A DNA stretch of 64,000 bases from PCRC01 sp017848435 (GTDB lineage Bacteria; Pseudomonadota; Gammaproteobacteria; Burkholderiales; Burkholderiaceae_C), in NCBI GenBank assembly GCA_965284315.1, contig OZ260072.1, positions 2,728,001 through 2,792,000 of the forward strand. The letters are read 5' to 3'. Under the pieces are notes generated by a model. That model saw nothing but the letters and a program-made list of their open reading frames with translations, had not been told where the DNA came from and did no database searches. Every line of letters begins with the position of its first letter. Position 1 is the first letter of the stretch. Below are positions 17,640-25,736 of this stretch, one piece after another. A program made the position numbers and the translations under genes.

Positions 17640-18395
17640 ATGGATTTTGAGCGCCGTTTCGGTGGCATTGCGCGCCTGTATGGCGCTGCCGGTGCCAGCC
17701 GCATCTGGCAAGCCCATGTGGGTGTGGTTGGCCTGGGGGGTGTGGGCTCCTGGGCGGCTGAAGCACTGGCGCGCAGCGGTGTGCGTGCACTGACACTGAT
17801 CGACCTGGACCAGGTGGCCGAGTCCAACATCAACCGGCAGGTGCTGGCGCTCGACGACACACTGGGCATGGCCAAGGTGTTGGCCATGCAACAGCGCATT
17901 GCGCAGATCAATCCCAATTGTGTGACCACTGTGGTCGAAGAGTTTGTGACGCCAGAGAACTGTGAAGCCTTGCTGCCCACGGGACTGGACGCCCTGATAG
18001 ACGCCTGTGACCAGATGTCTGCAAAAGCCGCGTTGGCTGTTTGGGCGCGGCAATCGGGCCTGCCGTTTGTGACGGCGGGTGCTGCCGGTGGCAAGCGCCT
18101 GGCCCATCTGGCTGACATGGCCGACCTGGCCGATGTGACCCACGACCCTCTGCTCGCCAACCTGCGCTACCGCCTGCGCAAGCAGCATGGGTTGCCCGGC
18201 AAGGGTGCGATGGGGGTGCAGTGCGTTTTCAGCCGCGAGCCCGTGGCGCAGGCTGCCGACGCCTGTGCCAGCGACGGTTCGCTCAATTGTGCTGGCTACG
18301 GTTCGTTTGCCCCTGTGACTGCGACTTTCGGGCAGTGTGCCGCAGGGTGGATTTTGAACCAACTCGCTGGGGGAGTGGTCAAAACGAGGCTATAA
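17640..18395 (+). CDS. tcdA: tRNA threonylcarbamoyladenosine dehydratase TcdA
   Basis: 251 residues from the ATG at 17640 (an ATG at 17619 is an alternative). E1/ThiF/MoeB-like enzyme that cyclises t6A37 of ANN-decoding tRNAs using ATP. Visible are the Rossmann nucleotide motif VGVVGLGGVGSWAAEALARSG, DLDQVAESNINRQ, and DACDQMSAKAAL. The TCDA subgroup, not sulfur-carrier E1, is suggested by start MDFERRFGGIARLYG. Interestingly the next genes are two lysine tRNAs, which are t6A-modified substrates of this enzyme class; the adjacency may be chance. Confidence 0.93.
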   Translation: MDFERRFGGIARLYGAAGASRIWQAHVGVVGLGGVGSWAAEALARSGVRALTLIDLDQVAESNINRQVLALDDTLGMAKVLAMQQRIAQINPNCVTTVVEEFVTPENCEALLPTGLDALIDACDQMSAKAALAVWARQSGLPFVTAGAAGGKRLAHLADMADLADVTHDPLLANLRYRLRKQHGLPGKGAMGVQCVFSREPVAQAADACASDGSLNCAGYGSFAPVTATFGQCAAGWILNQLAGGVVKTRL

Positions 18396-18396
18396 T
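18391..18396 (+). promoter_or_regulatory. TATAAT -10 box for the tRNA-Lys pair
   Basis: A perfect TATAAT consensus overlaps the tcdA stop codon, 56 bases before the first tRNA. No good -35 is seen at 16-18 bases, so the call rests on the -10 and its position. Confidence 0.4.
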
Positions 18397-18452
18397 TTGA
18401 GGCTGTCTTAAACTGGGTCTGTTAAAAAGATCGGGTTGCAGACAACGCCTTC

Positions 18453-18528
18453 GGGACGTTAGCTCAGTTGGTAGAGCAGCGGACTTTTAATCCGTTTGTC
18501 GTGGGTTCGACCCCCGCACGTCCCACCA
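18453..18528 (+). tRNA. tRNA-Lys (anticodon TTT)
   Basis: 76 bases including encoded CCA. Acceptor GGGACGT pairs with ACGTCCC; D-loop AGCTCAGTTGGTAGAGC; anticodon loop CTTTTAA gives TTT; T-arm GTGGGTTCGACCCCCGC. All standard positions are intact. Confidence 0.98.
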
Positions 18529-18536
18529 ACACCATT

Positions 18537-18553
18537 GCCGGATTTCATCCGGC
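18537..18553 (+). other. Hairpin in the tRNA-Lys spacer
   Basis: GCCGGAT, loop TTC, ATCCGGC: a perfect 7-pair stem nine bases after the first tRNA CCA end. It probably protects or guides processing of the precursor, or partly terminates. The rest of the 97-base spacer shows a weaker GCCAT/ATGGC pairing only. Confidence 0.4.
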
Positions 18554-18625
18554 AGTATGTGTGCCATGTCAGTCAATGGCATGGACACAGCACTCTGCAA
18601 AACAGCAGGTGTGAACAGTTACAGT

Positions 18626-18701
18626 GGGTTCTTAGCTCAGTTGGTAGAGCAGCGGACTCTTAATCCGTAGGTCGAGTGTTCGAGTCACTCAGGACCCACC
18701 A
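18626..18701 (+). tRNA. tRNA-Lys (anticodon CTT)
   Basis: 76 bases with encoded CCA. Acceptor GGGTTCT pairs with AGGACCC (one T-G wobble); anticodon loop CTCTTAA gives CTT; T-arm GAGTGTTCGAGTCACTC. The D-arm and anticodon stem are the same as in the TTT gene upstream, indicating local duplication and divergence. It reads the AAG codon directly. Confidence 0.97.
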
Positions 18702-18722
18702 CTTTCCCCTTACTGGGCCTCG

Positions 18723-18752
18723 AAAGCCTGCTATTTAAAAATAGCAGGCTTT
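18723..18752 (+). terminator. Intrinsic terminator after the tRNA-Lys pair
   Basis: AAAGCCTGCTATTT (18723-18736) and AAATAGCAGGCTTT (18739-18752) are perfect complements, followed by TTCC. The flanking A and T runs make it usable from both strands, so it may also end the minus-strand operon finishing at 18820. Confidence 0.85.
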
Positions 18753-18819
18753 TCCTTTGATTGCCGTGTTGCCGGATGGCTACACGGGATAGGCTTTGCA
18801 CATCAACACTGGTTTATGG

Positions 18820-19341
18820 TCATCTGAGCGCGGATTGATGACGAACAGCCAGTGGCGCTGGCAGCAAGTGCTGCACCTGTTGCGCCACACGCACGCAGTC
18901 TTTCAAATGCGCTTCACCCAGGTGGCGGATGGCCGCGTAGCCGATGGCGGCGGAGATGGCCTGACCGGCAAGTGGGACGAAGCGCGTGGCTTGTTTGGCG
19001 GTGAGGCGCACGCCGACGGTTTTGGCGGCGGTCAGCACCAGGTCGCGGGTGATGAGTTTGCCGATCAGGGCCGAACCGACCCAGGCCACCACTTTCTGCA
19101 CCTGTTCCCGCTTGGCAGGTTCAAGCAAGTCCAACTGGGCCGGGGCGAGGCCGAATTCGGCGTTGATCTCCGGGATGATTTTCGACAGCAAGGCCGCGTC
19201 GATCATCCAGTCGAAGCCGGGGACGGGCACCATGCTGGCGGCACCGGCGACCAATGCGCGGCGGTGCAGCAGTTTGCGGCTGCGCTGTACCGCCGCCAGC
19301 AGGGTGGCGTTGCCCGCAGCGAGTTGTACGGCGCTGGCCAT
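18820..19341 (-). CDS. DUF697/EcsC-like membrane-associated protein
   Basis: 173 residues. Hydrophobic segments alternate with charged ones: VPVPGFDWMIDAALLSKIIPEI (split by an Asp), WVGSALIGKLI and FVPLAGQAISAAIGYAAI. The P-x-P-G-x-D and V-P-x-x-G-x-x-I pattern resembles DUF697/EcsC-type proteins, which associate with membranes and sometimes with small GTPases; this assignment is from pattern memory only. No GTPase is adjacent. It is 10 bases downstream of the GlsB-type gene and likely co-expressed with it, possibly in envelope stress. Confidence 0.55.
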   Translation of the reverse strand: MASAVQLAAGNATLLAAVQRSRKLLHRRALVAGAASMVPVPGFDWMIDAALLSKIIPEINAEFGLAPAQLDLLEPAKREQVQKVVAWVGSALIGKLITRDLVLTAAKTVGVRLTAKQATRFVPLAGQAISAAIGYAAIRHLGEAHLKDCVRVAQQVQHLLPAPLAVRHQSALR

Positions 19342-19351
19342 GGGTGTCGGG

Positions 19352-19600
19352 TTATTTCCGGCGGATCAGGTTGTAGACAAACAGCAGTACCACTGCGCCA
19401 ACCACCGAGGCGATCCATCCGGCCGCATCGCCGGGCTTGTACCAGCCCAGTGCGGTGCCGGCGTAGTTGGCGACAAAGGAGCCTGCAACGCCCAGCAGGG
19501 CGGTCATGATGATGCCGAGCTGGTCTTTGCCGGGGTGTACCGCCCGGGCAATCAGACCAACCACCAAACCGACGATGAGGGTACCAAGCAGTGAGAGCAT
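19352..19600 (-). CDS. GlsB/YeaQ/YmgE-family stress membrane protein
   Basis: 82 residues, about three transmembrane helices: MLSLLGTLIVGLVVGLIARA, then PGKDQLGIIMTALLGVAGSF and AGWIASVVGAVVLLFVYNLI. The pattern G-L-x-A-R-x-x-x-P-G is diagnostic of the family (formerly called transglycosylase-associated). Members are small inner-membrane proteins induced by stress; no enzymatic activity is proven. Confidence 0.9.
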   Translation of the reverse strand: MLSLLGTLIVGLVVGLIARAVHPGKDQLGIIMTALLGVAGSFVANYAGTALGWYKPGDAAGWIASVVGAVVLLFVYNLIRRK

Positions 19601-19662
19601 GTGTGTCCTTGTGCGGTAAAAGCCGAATATACCGCGCAGCCCAAGACACGTGTTTCAGCGGG

Positions 19663-21627
19663 TCAGGCGGCGGCGTTCTCAATTTCCTGGTGCAGTTGCA
19701 GCCATTGTTCTTCCAGGCTGGTGAGTTCCTGCTGGATGGTTTTGAGCCGCTTGCCCAGGGCCGCCGATTCGGGGTGCGGGTCGGGGGACGCGAACTGTTG
19801 CTCGATCTGGCGCTGCTCGGCGTTCAGGCCCGCCATGGCCTGTTCGAGCTTGTCGATGTCACGCTGTAGGTTGCGCAGCGCGTTGTTGGCCTGCGGCTTG
19901 CGCGGTGCCGGCTTGGCAGCCAGTGCCGCTTTGGCGCTGGCTGCAGCGCGTTCGGCGTTGCGCTGTTCTTCGCGTTGTTCTTCCCGCTGGCGCTTGGCTT
20001 CGTCCAGCAGGTAGCGCTGGTAGTCATCCAGGTCGCCGTCGAACGGCGCCACGCCACCGCGTGAGACGAGCCAGAACTCGTCGCACACCGCGCGCAGCAA
20101 CGCCCGGTCGTGGCTGACCAGCATCACCGTGCCTTCGAATTCGTTCAGCGCCACGCTCAGCGCCTCGCGGGTGGCGAGGTCGAGGTGGTTGGTGGGTTCG
20201 TCCAGCAGCAGCAGGTTGGGGCGCTGCCAGACGATCATGCACAGCACCAAGCGCGCCTTTTCGCCGCCGCTCATGCTGCCCACGGCCTGTTTGACCATGT
20301 CGCCGCCAAAGTTGAACATGCCGAGGAAGGAGCGCAGGTCTTGCTCGCGTGTGCCCTGGCCGTGGTTGAGCGATGCCGCAGCAGACTCTTTCACCAACCG
20401 GGTCATGTGTTCCAGTGGCGTGTCGGCCGGGCGCAGCACGTCGAGTTCCTGCTGCGCAAAGTAGCCGATGTTCAGGCCCTTGCCTTCGGTGATGTCGCCA
20501 CCGGTGGCCTTGAGCGCCCGTGCCACGGTTTTCACCAGCGTGGATTTGCCCTGGCCGTTGGCGCCCAGAATGCCGATGCGCTGGCCGGCCAGCACCGAGC
20601 GGCTGACGTTGTTGACGATGACGGTGGGCGGTGTGCCGGCCGGTGCGTCGTCGGGCGGTGGGTAGCCAAAGCTGGCGTTGTGCATCGCCAGCATCGGGTT
20701 GGGCAGGTTCAGCGGCTCCTTGAACTCGAAGCTGAAGTCGGCGTCGGCCAGCATCGGCGCGATCTTTTCCATGCGTTCCAGCGCCTTGACGCGGCTTTGC
20801 GCCTGCTTGGCCTTGCTGGCCTTGGCCTTGAAACGGTCGATGAACTTTTGCAGGTGGGCCATCTTGTCCTGCTGGCGCGCAAAGGCGCTTTGCTGCAGCG
20901 ACATCTGTTCGGCACGCATGTCTTCGAACTTGCTGTAGTTGCCGCCGTAGCGCACCAGTTTGCCCGCGTCGATGTGCAGGGTGACATTGGTCACCGCGTC
21001 CAGAAACTCGCGGTCGTGGCTGATGACCAGCATGGTGCCGGTGTAGCGCTTGAGCCAGGCTTCGAGCCAGACCAGGGCGTCCAGGTCCAGGTGGTTGGTG
21101 GGTTCGTCGAGCAGCAGCAGCTCGCTCGGGCACATCAGCGCGCGCGCCAGTTGCAGGCGCATGCGCCAGCCGCCGGAGAAGCTGTTGACCGGGTTGTCCA
21201 GCTCGCTGGTCTTGAAGCCAAGGCCGAGGATCAGCGCCTGTGCGCGGGCCGGTGCGTCGTGGGCGCCGGCGTCGTGCAGGGCCATGTAGGCGTGTGCCAT
21301 GCGGTCGCCGTCGTCGCTGGCTTCAGAGGCGTCCACCTCGGCCTGGGCGGCCAGCAGGGTGACGTCGCCTTCAATCACGAACTGGGTCGCGGTCTGGGTG
21401 GTCTCAGGCATGTCCTGGGCCACCTGGGCCATGCGCCACTGGGGGGGCACGAAGAAGTCGCCCGCGTCTTCGTGCAGCGTGCCGTTGAGCAGCGCAAACA
21501 GGGTGGATTTGCCGGCGCCGTTGCGGCCGACCAGACCGACCATTTCGCCGGGGTTGATGGTCACAGAGGTGCTGTCGAGCAGCACCTTGGCGCTGCGGCG
21601 CAGGGTGAGGTTTTTAAGGGTGATCAT
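19663..21627 (-). CDS. yheS: ABC-F ATPase (YheS type)
   Basis: 654 residues, two fused ABC ATPase domains without membrane segments. First Walker A GRNGAGKS and signature SGGWRMRLQLARAL; second Walker A GANGQGKS, signature SGGEKARL, and LLLLDEPTNHLDL in both. The linker is charged and helical and the C-terminus is a coiled coil (about 545-654, ending LHQEIENAAA). ABC-F proteins act on the ribosomal E site to relieve stalls; the coiled-coil tail and length fit YheS better than EttA. Start overlaps the prmB stop by four bases. Confidence 0.9.
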   Translation of the reverse strand: MITLKNLTLRRSAKVLLDSTSVTINPGEMVGLVGRNGAGKSTLFALLNGTLHEDAGDFFVPPQWRMAQVAQDMPETTQTATQFVIEGDVTLLAAQAEVDASEASDDGDRMAHAYMALHDAGAHDAPARAQALILGLGFKTSELDNPVNSFSGGWRMRLQLARALMCPSELLLLDEPTNHLDLDALVWLEAWLKRYTGTMLVISHDREFLDAVTNVTLHIDAGKLVRYGGNYSKFEDMRAEQMSLQQSAFARQQDKMAHLQKFIDRFKAKASKAKQAQSRVKALERMEKIAPMLADADFSFEFKEPLNLPNPMLAMHNASFGYPPPDDAPAGTPPTVIVNNVSRSVLAGQRIGILGANGQGKSTLVKTVARALKATGGDITEGKGLNIGYFAQQELDVLRPADTPLEHMTRLVKESAAASLNHGQGTREQDLRSFLGMFNFGGDMVKQAVGSMSGGEKARLVLCMIVWQRPNLLLLDEPTNHLDLATREALSVALNEFEGTVMLVSHDRALLRAVCDEFWLVSRGGVAPFDGDLDDYQRYLLDEAKRQREEQREEQRNAERAAASAKAALAAKPAPRKPQANNALRNLQRDIDKLEQAMAGLNAEQRQIEQQFASPDPHPESAALGKRLKTIQQELTSLEEQWLQLHQEIENAAA

Positions 21628-22517
21628 GTCGGGGGGAGGGCGGCGGCCAGGGCCTCGCGGGTCAGCAGCAGCACCTGGTCTTCGCCGGCGCTGGTGTCCA
21701 GCCAGACGGCAGCGAGTGTCGGGAAGGCCGATTCAAAGTGGTGGCGTTCGTTGCCGATTTCCAGCACCAGCACAGCGTTGGGGTTCATGCGGGACGGCGC
21801 GTCGCGCAGCAGCTGGCGGATGAAGTCCATGCCGTCGGTGCCACCGGCCAGCGCCAGGACCGGCTCGGCCTGGTATTCGGGGGGCAGGGCGGCCATGCTC
21901 TGGCTGTTGACGTAGGGCGGGTTGCACAGGATCAGGTCGTAGGGGCCGTTGGCCTGTGCCAAACCGTCGGATTCGAACAGGCGGATGCGCTGCTGCAAAC
22001 CGTGGTTGCAGACATTGATGCGGGCCACGGCCAGTGCGTCGGCTGAAATGTCGCAGGCGTCTACCAACACGTCCGGGAAAGCCATGGCGGCCAGCACGGC
22101 CAGGCTGCCGTTGCCGGTGCACAGGTCGAGCACCTGCTCGGTGGCGTGGCTGAGCCAGTAGTCGAGTGTGCCTTCCTGCTGCGGGTCTGCCAGCAGCTCG
22201 GCAATGAAGCTGCGCGGCACGATGGCGCGCTCGTCCACGTAAAACGGCACGCCCTGCAGCCAGGCCTCGCGGGTCAGGTAGGCGGCGGGCTGGCGGGTGG
22301 TGATGCGCTGTGTGACCAGTGCGGCCACTTCGGTTGCTTCGGTTGGAGTGACCTCGTGCGGTGTCAGGGCGTCGATCTCGGTGTCCAGGGGCAGGCCGAG
22401 TTGCCACAGCACCAGCCAGGCGGCTTCGTCGTGGGCGTTGGTGGTGCCATGGCCAAAGGCCACACCGGCCGCTGCCAGCCGCTGGGCGCTGGCGTCAATC
22501 AGGTCGGACAGCGTCAT
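21624..22517 (-). CDS. prmB: Ribosomal protein uL3 N5-glutamine methyltransferase
   Basis: 297 residues from the ATG at 22517, chosen because it lies within the dapE stop (four-base overlap) and gives MTLSDLIDASAQRL; the open frame continues upstream but inside dapE. SAM-binding DLCTGNGSLAVLAA and catalytic CNPPY (methylates Gln side-chain amide) are clear. PrmB rather than PrmC because of its N-terminal helical domain and the IVPRSFIAELL segment. Confidence 0.93.
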   Translation of the reverse strand: MTLSDLIDASAQRLAAAGVAFGHGTTNAHDEAAWLVLWQLGLPLDTEIDALTPHEVTPTEATEVAALVTQRITTRQPAAYLTREAWLQGVPFYVDERAIVPRSFIAELLADPQQEGTLDYWLSHATEQVLDLCTGNGSLAVLAAMAFPDVLVDACDISADALAVARINVCNHGLQQRIRLFESDGLAQANGPYDLILCNPPYVNSQSMAALPPEYQAEPVLALAGGTDGMDFIRQLLRDAPSRMNPNAVLVLEIGNERHHFESAFPTLAAVWLDTSAGEDQVLLLTREALAAALPPT

Positions 22518-23716
22518 GTGCGCACCGCGTGGGCGTTGAGGTTCTCCAGAACCCGGCGGTAGATGTTCTTCAGCGGCTCGATGTCGGCCACCGCCACATG
22601 CTCGTCGATCTTGTGGATGGTGGCGTTGGGTGGGCCACACTCGATCACCTGCGGGCAGATCTGCGCGATGAAGCGGCCGTCGCTGGTGCCGCCGGTGGTG
22701 GAGAGTTCTGTGGTGATGCCGGTCTCGTCCAGAATCGCCTGTTGTACCGCCTGTACCAGTGTGCCGGGCGTGGTGAGGAAGGGCAACCCGCCGATGGTCC
22801 ATTGCAGGTCGTAATCCACGCCGGGGTTCAGCCCATGGCTGGCCAGCACTGCGGCCAGCCGTTGTTGCAGGCCTTCGGGGGTGGACTCGGTGGAGAAGCG
22901 GAAGTTGAAGTCCACCACCACCGTGCCGGGAATCACGTTGCTGGCACCGGTGCCACCGTGGATGTTGCTGACCTGCCAGGTGGTGGCGGGGAAAAAGGCG
23001 TTGCCCTGGTCCCATGCCACGGTGGTCAGTTCGGCCAGCGCGGGTGCCAGCAGGTGGATTGGGTTCTTCGCCAGGTGCGGGTAGGCGATGTGCCCTTGCA
23101 CGCCCTTGACAGTCAGCTTGCCACTCATGGTGCCGCGGCGGCCATTTTTGACCATGTCGCCGGTGCGCTCGACCGAGGTGGGTTCGCCGACGATGCAGTA
23201 ATCCAGCTTTTCACCCTGGGCGGTGAGCCATTCACAGACCTTGACGGTGCCGTCGTTGGCCGGGCCTTCTTCGTCGCTGGTCAGCAAAAAGCCAATGGCG
23301 ATGTTCGGCTGTGGGTGGGCGGCGAGGAACTCTTCGGTCGCCACCACCATGGCCGCGAGCGAGGTTTTCATGTCGCTTGCGCCCCGGCCATAGAGCTTGC
23401 CGTTGCGGTGGCTGGGGGTGAATGGGTCGCTTGCCCACTGGTCCAGCGGGCCGGTGGGCACAACGTCGGTGTGGCCAGCGAATACTATCAATTCAGGAGC
23501 TGAATCACCAGGTTTCACTATGGCTTGAGGCCGATTTGGCTTGAAAACGGCCCACAGGTTGGCCACCCGGAAGGAGTCGGGCCCGCTGGGCAGGCTGTGG
23601 CAGGCAAAACCGAGCGGTTCAAGCCGGCTGGCAATCAATGCCTGGCAACCGGCGTCGTCCGGGGTGACGGAGGGCTGGGCGATCAGTTGTTCGGCCAGGT
23701 ACAGGGTGTTTGCCAT
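22514..23716 (-). CDS. dapE: Succinyl-diaminopimelate desuccinylase
   Basis: 400 residues from the ATG at 23716 (overlapping the pilU stop as TGATG). Zinc hydrolase freeing LL-diaminopimelate from its N-succinyl form. Motifs: FAGHTDVVPTGP with zinc ligand His82, GRGASDMKTSLAAMV with the bridging Asp, TSDEEGPANDGT with the catalytic Glu, and GGTSDGRF. Residues about 57-78, between NLWA and FAGHTD, are roughly 13 residues longer than E. coli DapE and are coded by AT-rich DNA that matches a short repeat; the insertion abuts the first zinc ligand but the frame is preserved. Confidence 0.95.
   Translation of the reverse strand: MANTLYLAEQLIAQPSVTPDDAGCQALIASRLEPLGFACHSLPSGPDSFRVANLWAVFKPNRPQAIVKPGDSAPELIVFAGHTDVVPTGPLDQWASDPFTPSHRNGKLYGRGASDMKTSLAAMVVATEEFLAAHPQPNIAIGFLLTSDEEGPANDGTVKVCEWLTAQGEKLDYCIVGEPTSVERTGDMVKNGRRGTMSGKLTVKGVQGHIAYPHLAKNPIHLLAPALAELTTVAWDQGNAFFPATTWQVSNIHGGTGASNVIPGTVVVDFNFRFSTESTPEGLQQRLAAVLASHGLNPGVDYDLQWTIGGLPFLTTPGTLVQAVQQAILDETGITTELSTTGGTSDGRFIAQICPQVIECGPPNATIHKIDEHVAVADIEPLKNIYRRVLENLNAHAVRT
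23481..23549 (-). repeat. AT-rich short repeat unit captured inside dapE
   Basis: AT-rich island coding residues about 57-78 of DapE. Read along the gene it contains CCTCAAGCC-TAGTG and AGCTCCTGAATTGATAG, matching the reverse complement of the nadD island and the PQQ-dehydrogenase upstream segment at 45196. The peptide it codes is absent from E. coli DapE, which supports insertion rather than drift. Confidence 0.6.
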
Positions 23717-24864
23717 CAAGTGTCTAGCGTGATGTGGCCAAAGCTCGAGTCTTTGGCACCCGTCGGTTTTCCCGTCGGTTGGCTGCCACCGGGAGAGCCT
23801 GAGGTGAACTTGTTTTCAAGCCGCCACATGAGGTTGGTAGGGGAGTCGGCATTGCTCAGACCTTCTTCCCTGCTGACCATACCGTCAGTGATCATGCGTG
23901 CAATGTCCTGTTCGAAGGTCTGTGAACCTTCGGCCATGGACTTTTCCATCGCTTCTTTCACCCCAGACAGGTCGCCGCGTTCGATCAGTTCGGAAACGAA
24001 CCGGGTGTTCAGCATCACTTCCACTGCCGGTACCCGCCCTCCGCCGACGGTGCGCAGCAGCCGCTGCGACACGATGGCTTTCAACGCCGCTGCGAGATCG
24101 CCCAACAGCGGCGGTCGCACCTCTACCGGGTAGAAGTTCAGGATGCGGTTGAGGGCCTGGTAACTGTTGTTCGCGTGCATGGTGGCCAAGCACAGGTGCC
24201 CCGATTGGGCATAGGCAATGGCGGCCGACATGGTCTCACGGTCGCGGATTTCACCGATCATGATCACATCGGGCGCCTGGCGCAGTGCATTTTTCAGTGC
24301 AATCTGGAGCGTTGCGGTGTCGGTGCCTATCTCACGTTGGTTGACAACGGACTTCTTGTTCTTGAACAGGAATTCAATTGGATCTTCCAATGTCAGGATG
24401 TGGCCGGACATACGCTCGTTGCGGTGGTCAATGAGCGAGGCCAACGTGGTGCTTTTGCCAGCGCCCGTGGCGCCGACCATGAGCAGTAGGCCCCGCTTTT
24501 GCATGATCAGGTCGGGCAGACTTGCGGGCAGCATCAGCGTATCCATCCTGGGGATGTCGAAGCTGATGCAACGGATAACCGCCGCGAATGTGCCACGCTG
24601 TCGCATCGCGCTGATGCGGAAGCGCCCCACACCGGCCATGGAGTGGGCCATGTTCAGCTCGCCAGTTTCTTCCAGCTCTTCCATGCGCTTGGGCGGCAGG
24701 ATTTCGGCCAGCAAGGCACGGGGCGCGTCGGGTGGCAGGGCCTTGGAGTTGACCGGCTGGCAGTCGCCCTTGATGCGGATCAGCACCGGCGAATTGGCCG
24801 ACAGGTAGACATCCGACGCGTGGCGTTCGGCCATCAACCGCAGAATGCTTTCCATCATGCTCAT
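23716..24864 (-). CDS. pilU: Type IV pilus retraction ATPase PilU
   Basis: 382 residues, secretion/retraction ATPase. Walker A GATGAGKST, Asp box, Walker B VIMIGEIRDRETM and His box GHLCLATMHANNS are intact, so it should hydrolyse ATP. PilU rather than PilT is suggested by VRPPLLGDLAAALKAIVSQ, the SELIERGDLSGVKEAMEKSM segment and length. AAGGTGG lies five bases before the ATG. PilU normally follows pilT; here it sits alone between dapD and dapE, overlapping the dapE start, so it is expressed with lysine/cell-wall genes. C-terminal 25 residues are Gly/Pro/Ser rich. Confidence 0.9.
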   Translation of the reverse strand: MSMMESILRLMAERHASDVYLSANSPVLIRIKGDCQPVNSKALPPDAPRALLAEILPPKRMEELEETGELNMAHSMAGVGRFRISAMRQRGTFAAVIRCISFDIPRMDTLMLPASLPDLIMQKRGLLLMVGATGAGKSTTLASLIDHRNERMSGHILTLEDPIEFLFKNKKSVVNQREIGTDTATLQIALKNALRQAPDVIMIGEIRDRETMSAAIAYAQSGHLCLATMHANNSYQALNRILNFYPVEVRPPLLGDLAAALKAIVSQRLLRTVGGGRVPAVEVMLNTRFVSELIERGDLSGVKEAMEKSMAEGSQTFEQDIARMITDGMVSREEGLSNADSPTNLMWRLENKFTSGSPGGSQPTGKPTGAKDSSFGHITLDT

Positions 24865-24904
24865 AAAACCACCTTTGTTGTGAAACCGCCGACAGGCCGC
24901 CTGT

Positions 24905-25729
24905 TCAGTCGCGCAGCAGGTCGTTCAAGCTGGTCTTGGCGCGGGTCTGCGCGTCGACGCGTTTCACGATCACCGCGCAGTACAGGCTGTACTTGCCATC
25001 GGCACTCGGCAGGTTTCCTGAAACCACCACCGAGCCGGCCGGAATGCGGCCGTAGGTGACGGTGCCGGTGGCGCGGTCATAAATCTTGGTGCTCTGGCCG
25101 ATGTACACGCCCATCGAAATGACCGAGTTCTCCTCGACGATCACACCTTCCACCACCTCGGAGCGGGCGCCAATGAAGCAGTTGTCTTCAATGATGGTCG
25201 GGTTGGCCTGCAATGGCTCCAGCACGCCGCCCAGGCCCACGCCGCCGGACAGGTGCACGTTCTTGCCCACCTGGCAGCAGCTGCCCACCGTGGCCCAGGT
25301 GTCCACCATCGTGCCTTCGCCCACATAGGCGCCAATGTTCACGTAGCTGGGCATCAAAATCGCGCCCTTGGCGATGAAGCTGCCCCGGCGGGCCACGGCG
25401 GGTGGCACCACGCGCACGCCCGATTCCTTCAGCTCGGCCTCGTCCATGTGGGCAAACTTGGTCTGCACCTTGTCGTAGAAGCCCAGGTCGCCGGCTTTCA
25501 CCACGGCGTTGTCCTTCAGGCGGAAGCTCAGCAGCACAGCCTTCTTGATCCACTGGTGGGTGGTCCACTGGCCCACGCTTTCGCGGGTGGCCACGCGCAG
25601 CCGGCCGGCGTTCAGTTCACCGATCACATGCTCAACGGCTTCGGCCACTTCCTTGGGGGCGCTCTTGGGGTTGAGGTCGGCGCGGTTGTCCCACGCGGTG
25701 TCGATGATGCTCTGGAGTTGTTGGGTCAT
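24905..25729 (-). CDS. dapD: Tetrahydrodipicolinate N-succinyltransferase
   Basis: 274 residues from the ATG at 25729; the upstream open frame belongs inside dapC on another frame. Transfers succinyl from succinyl-CoA to tetrahydrodipicolinate. The left-handed beta-helix hexapeptide repeats are visible (ILMPSYVNIGAYVGEGTMVD, VHLSGGVGLGGVLEP, NCFIGARSEVVEGVIVEE). Length equals E. coli DapD. Seven bases separate it from dapC. Confidence 0.97.
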   Translation of the reverse strand: MTQQLQSIIDTAWDNRADLNPKSAPKEVAEAVEHVIGELNAGRLRVATRESVGQWTTHQWIKKAVLLSFRLKDNAVVKAGDLGFYDKVQTKFAHMDEAELKESGVRVVPPAVARRGSFIAKGAILMPSYVNIGAYVGEGTMVDTWATVGSCCQVGKNVHLSGGVGLGGVLEPLQANPTIIEDNCFIGARSEVVEGVIVEENSVISMGVYIGQSTKIYDRATGTVTYGRIPAGSVVVSGNLPSADGKYSLYCAVIVKRVDAQTRAKTSLNDLLRD

Positions 25730-25736
25730 GGATTTC

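Noticed and set aside
18702..18819. Possible third tRNA or attachment site after tRNA-Lys
   Set aside because: Only the terminator stem is present; no tRNA fold, no partial tRNA copy and no integrase in the window.
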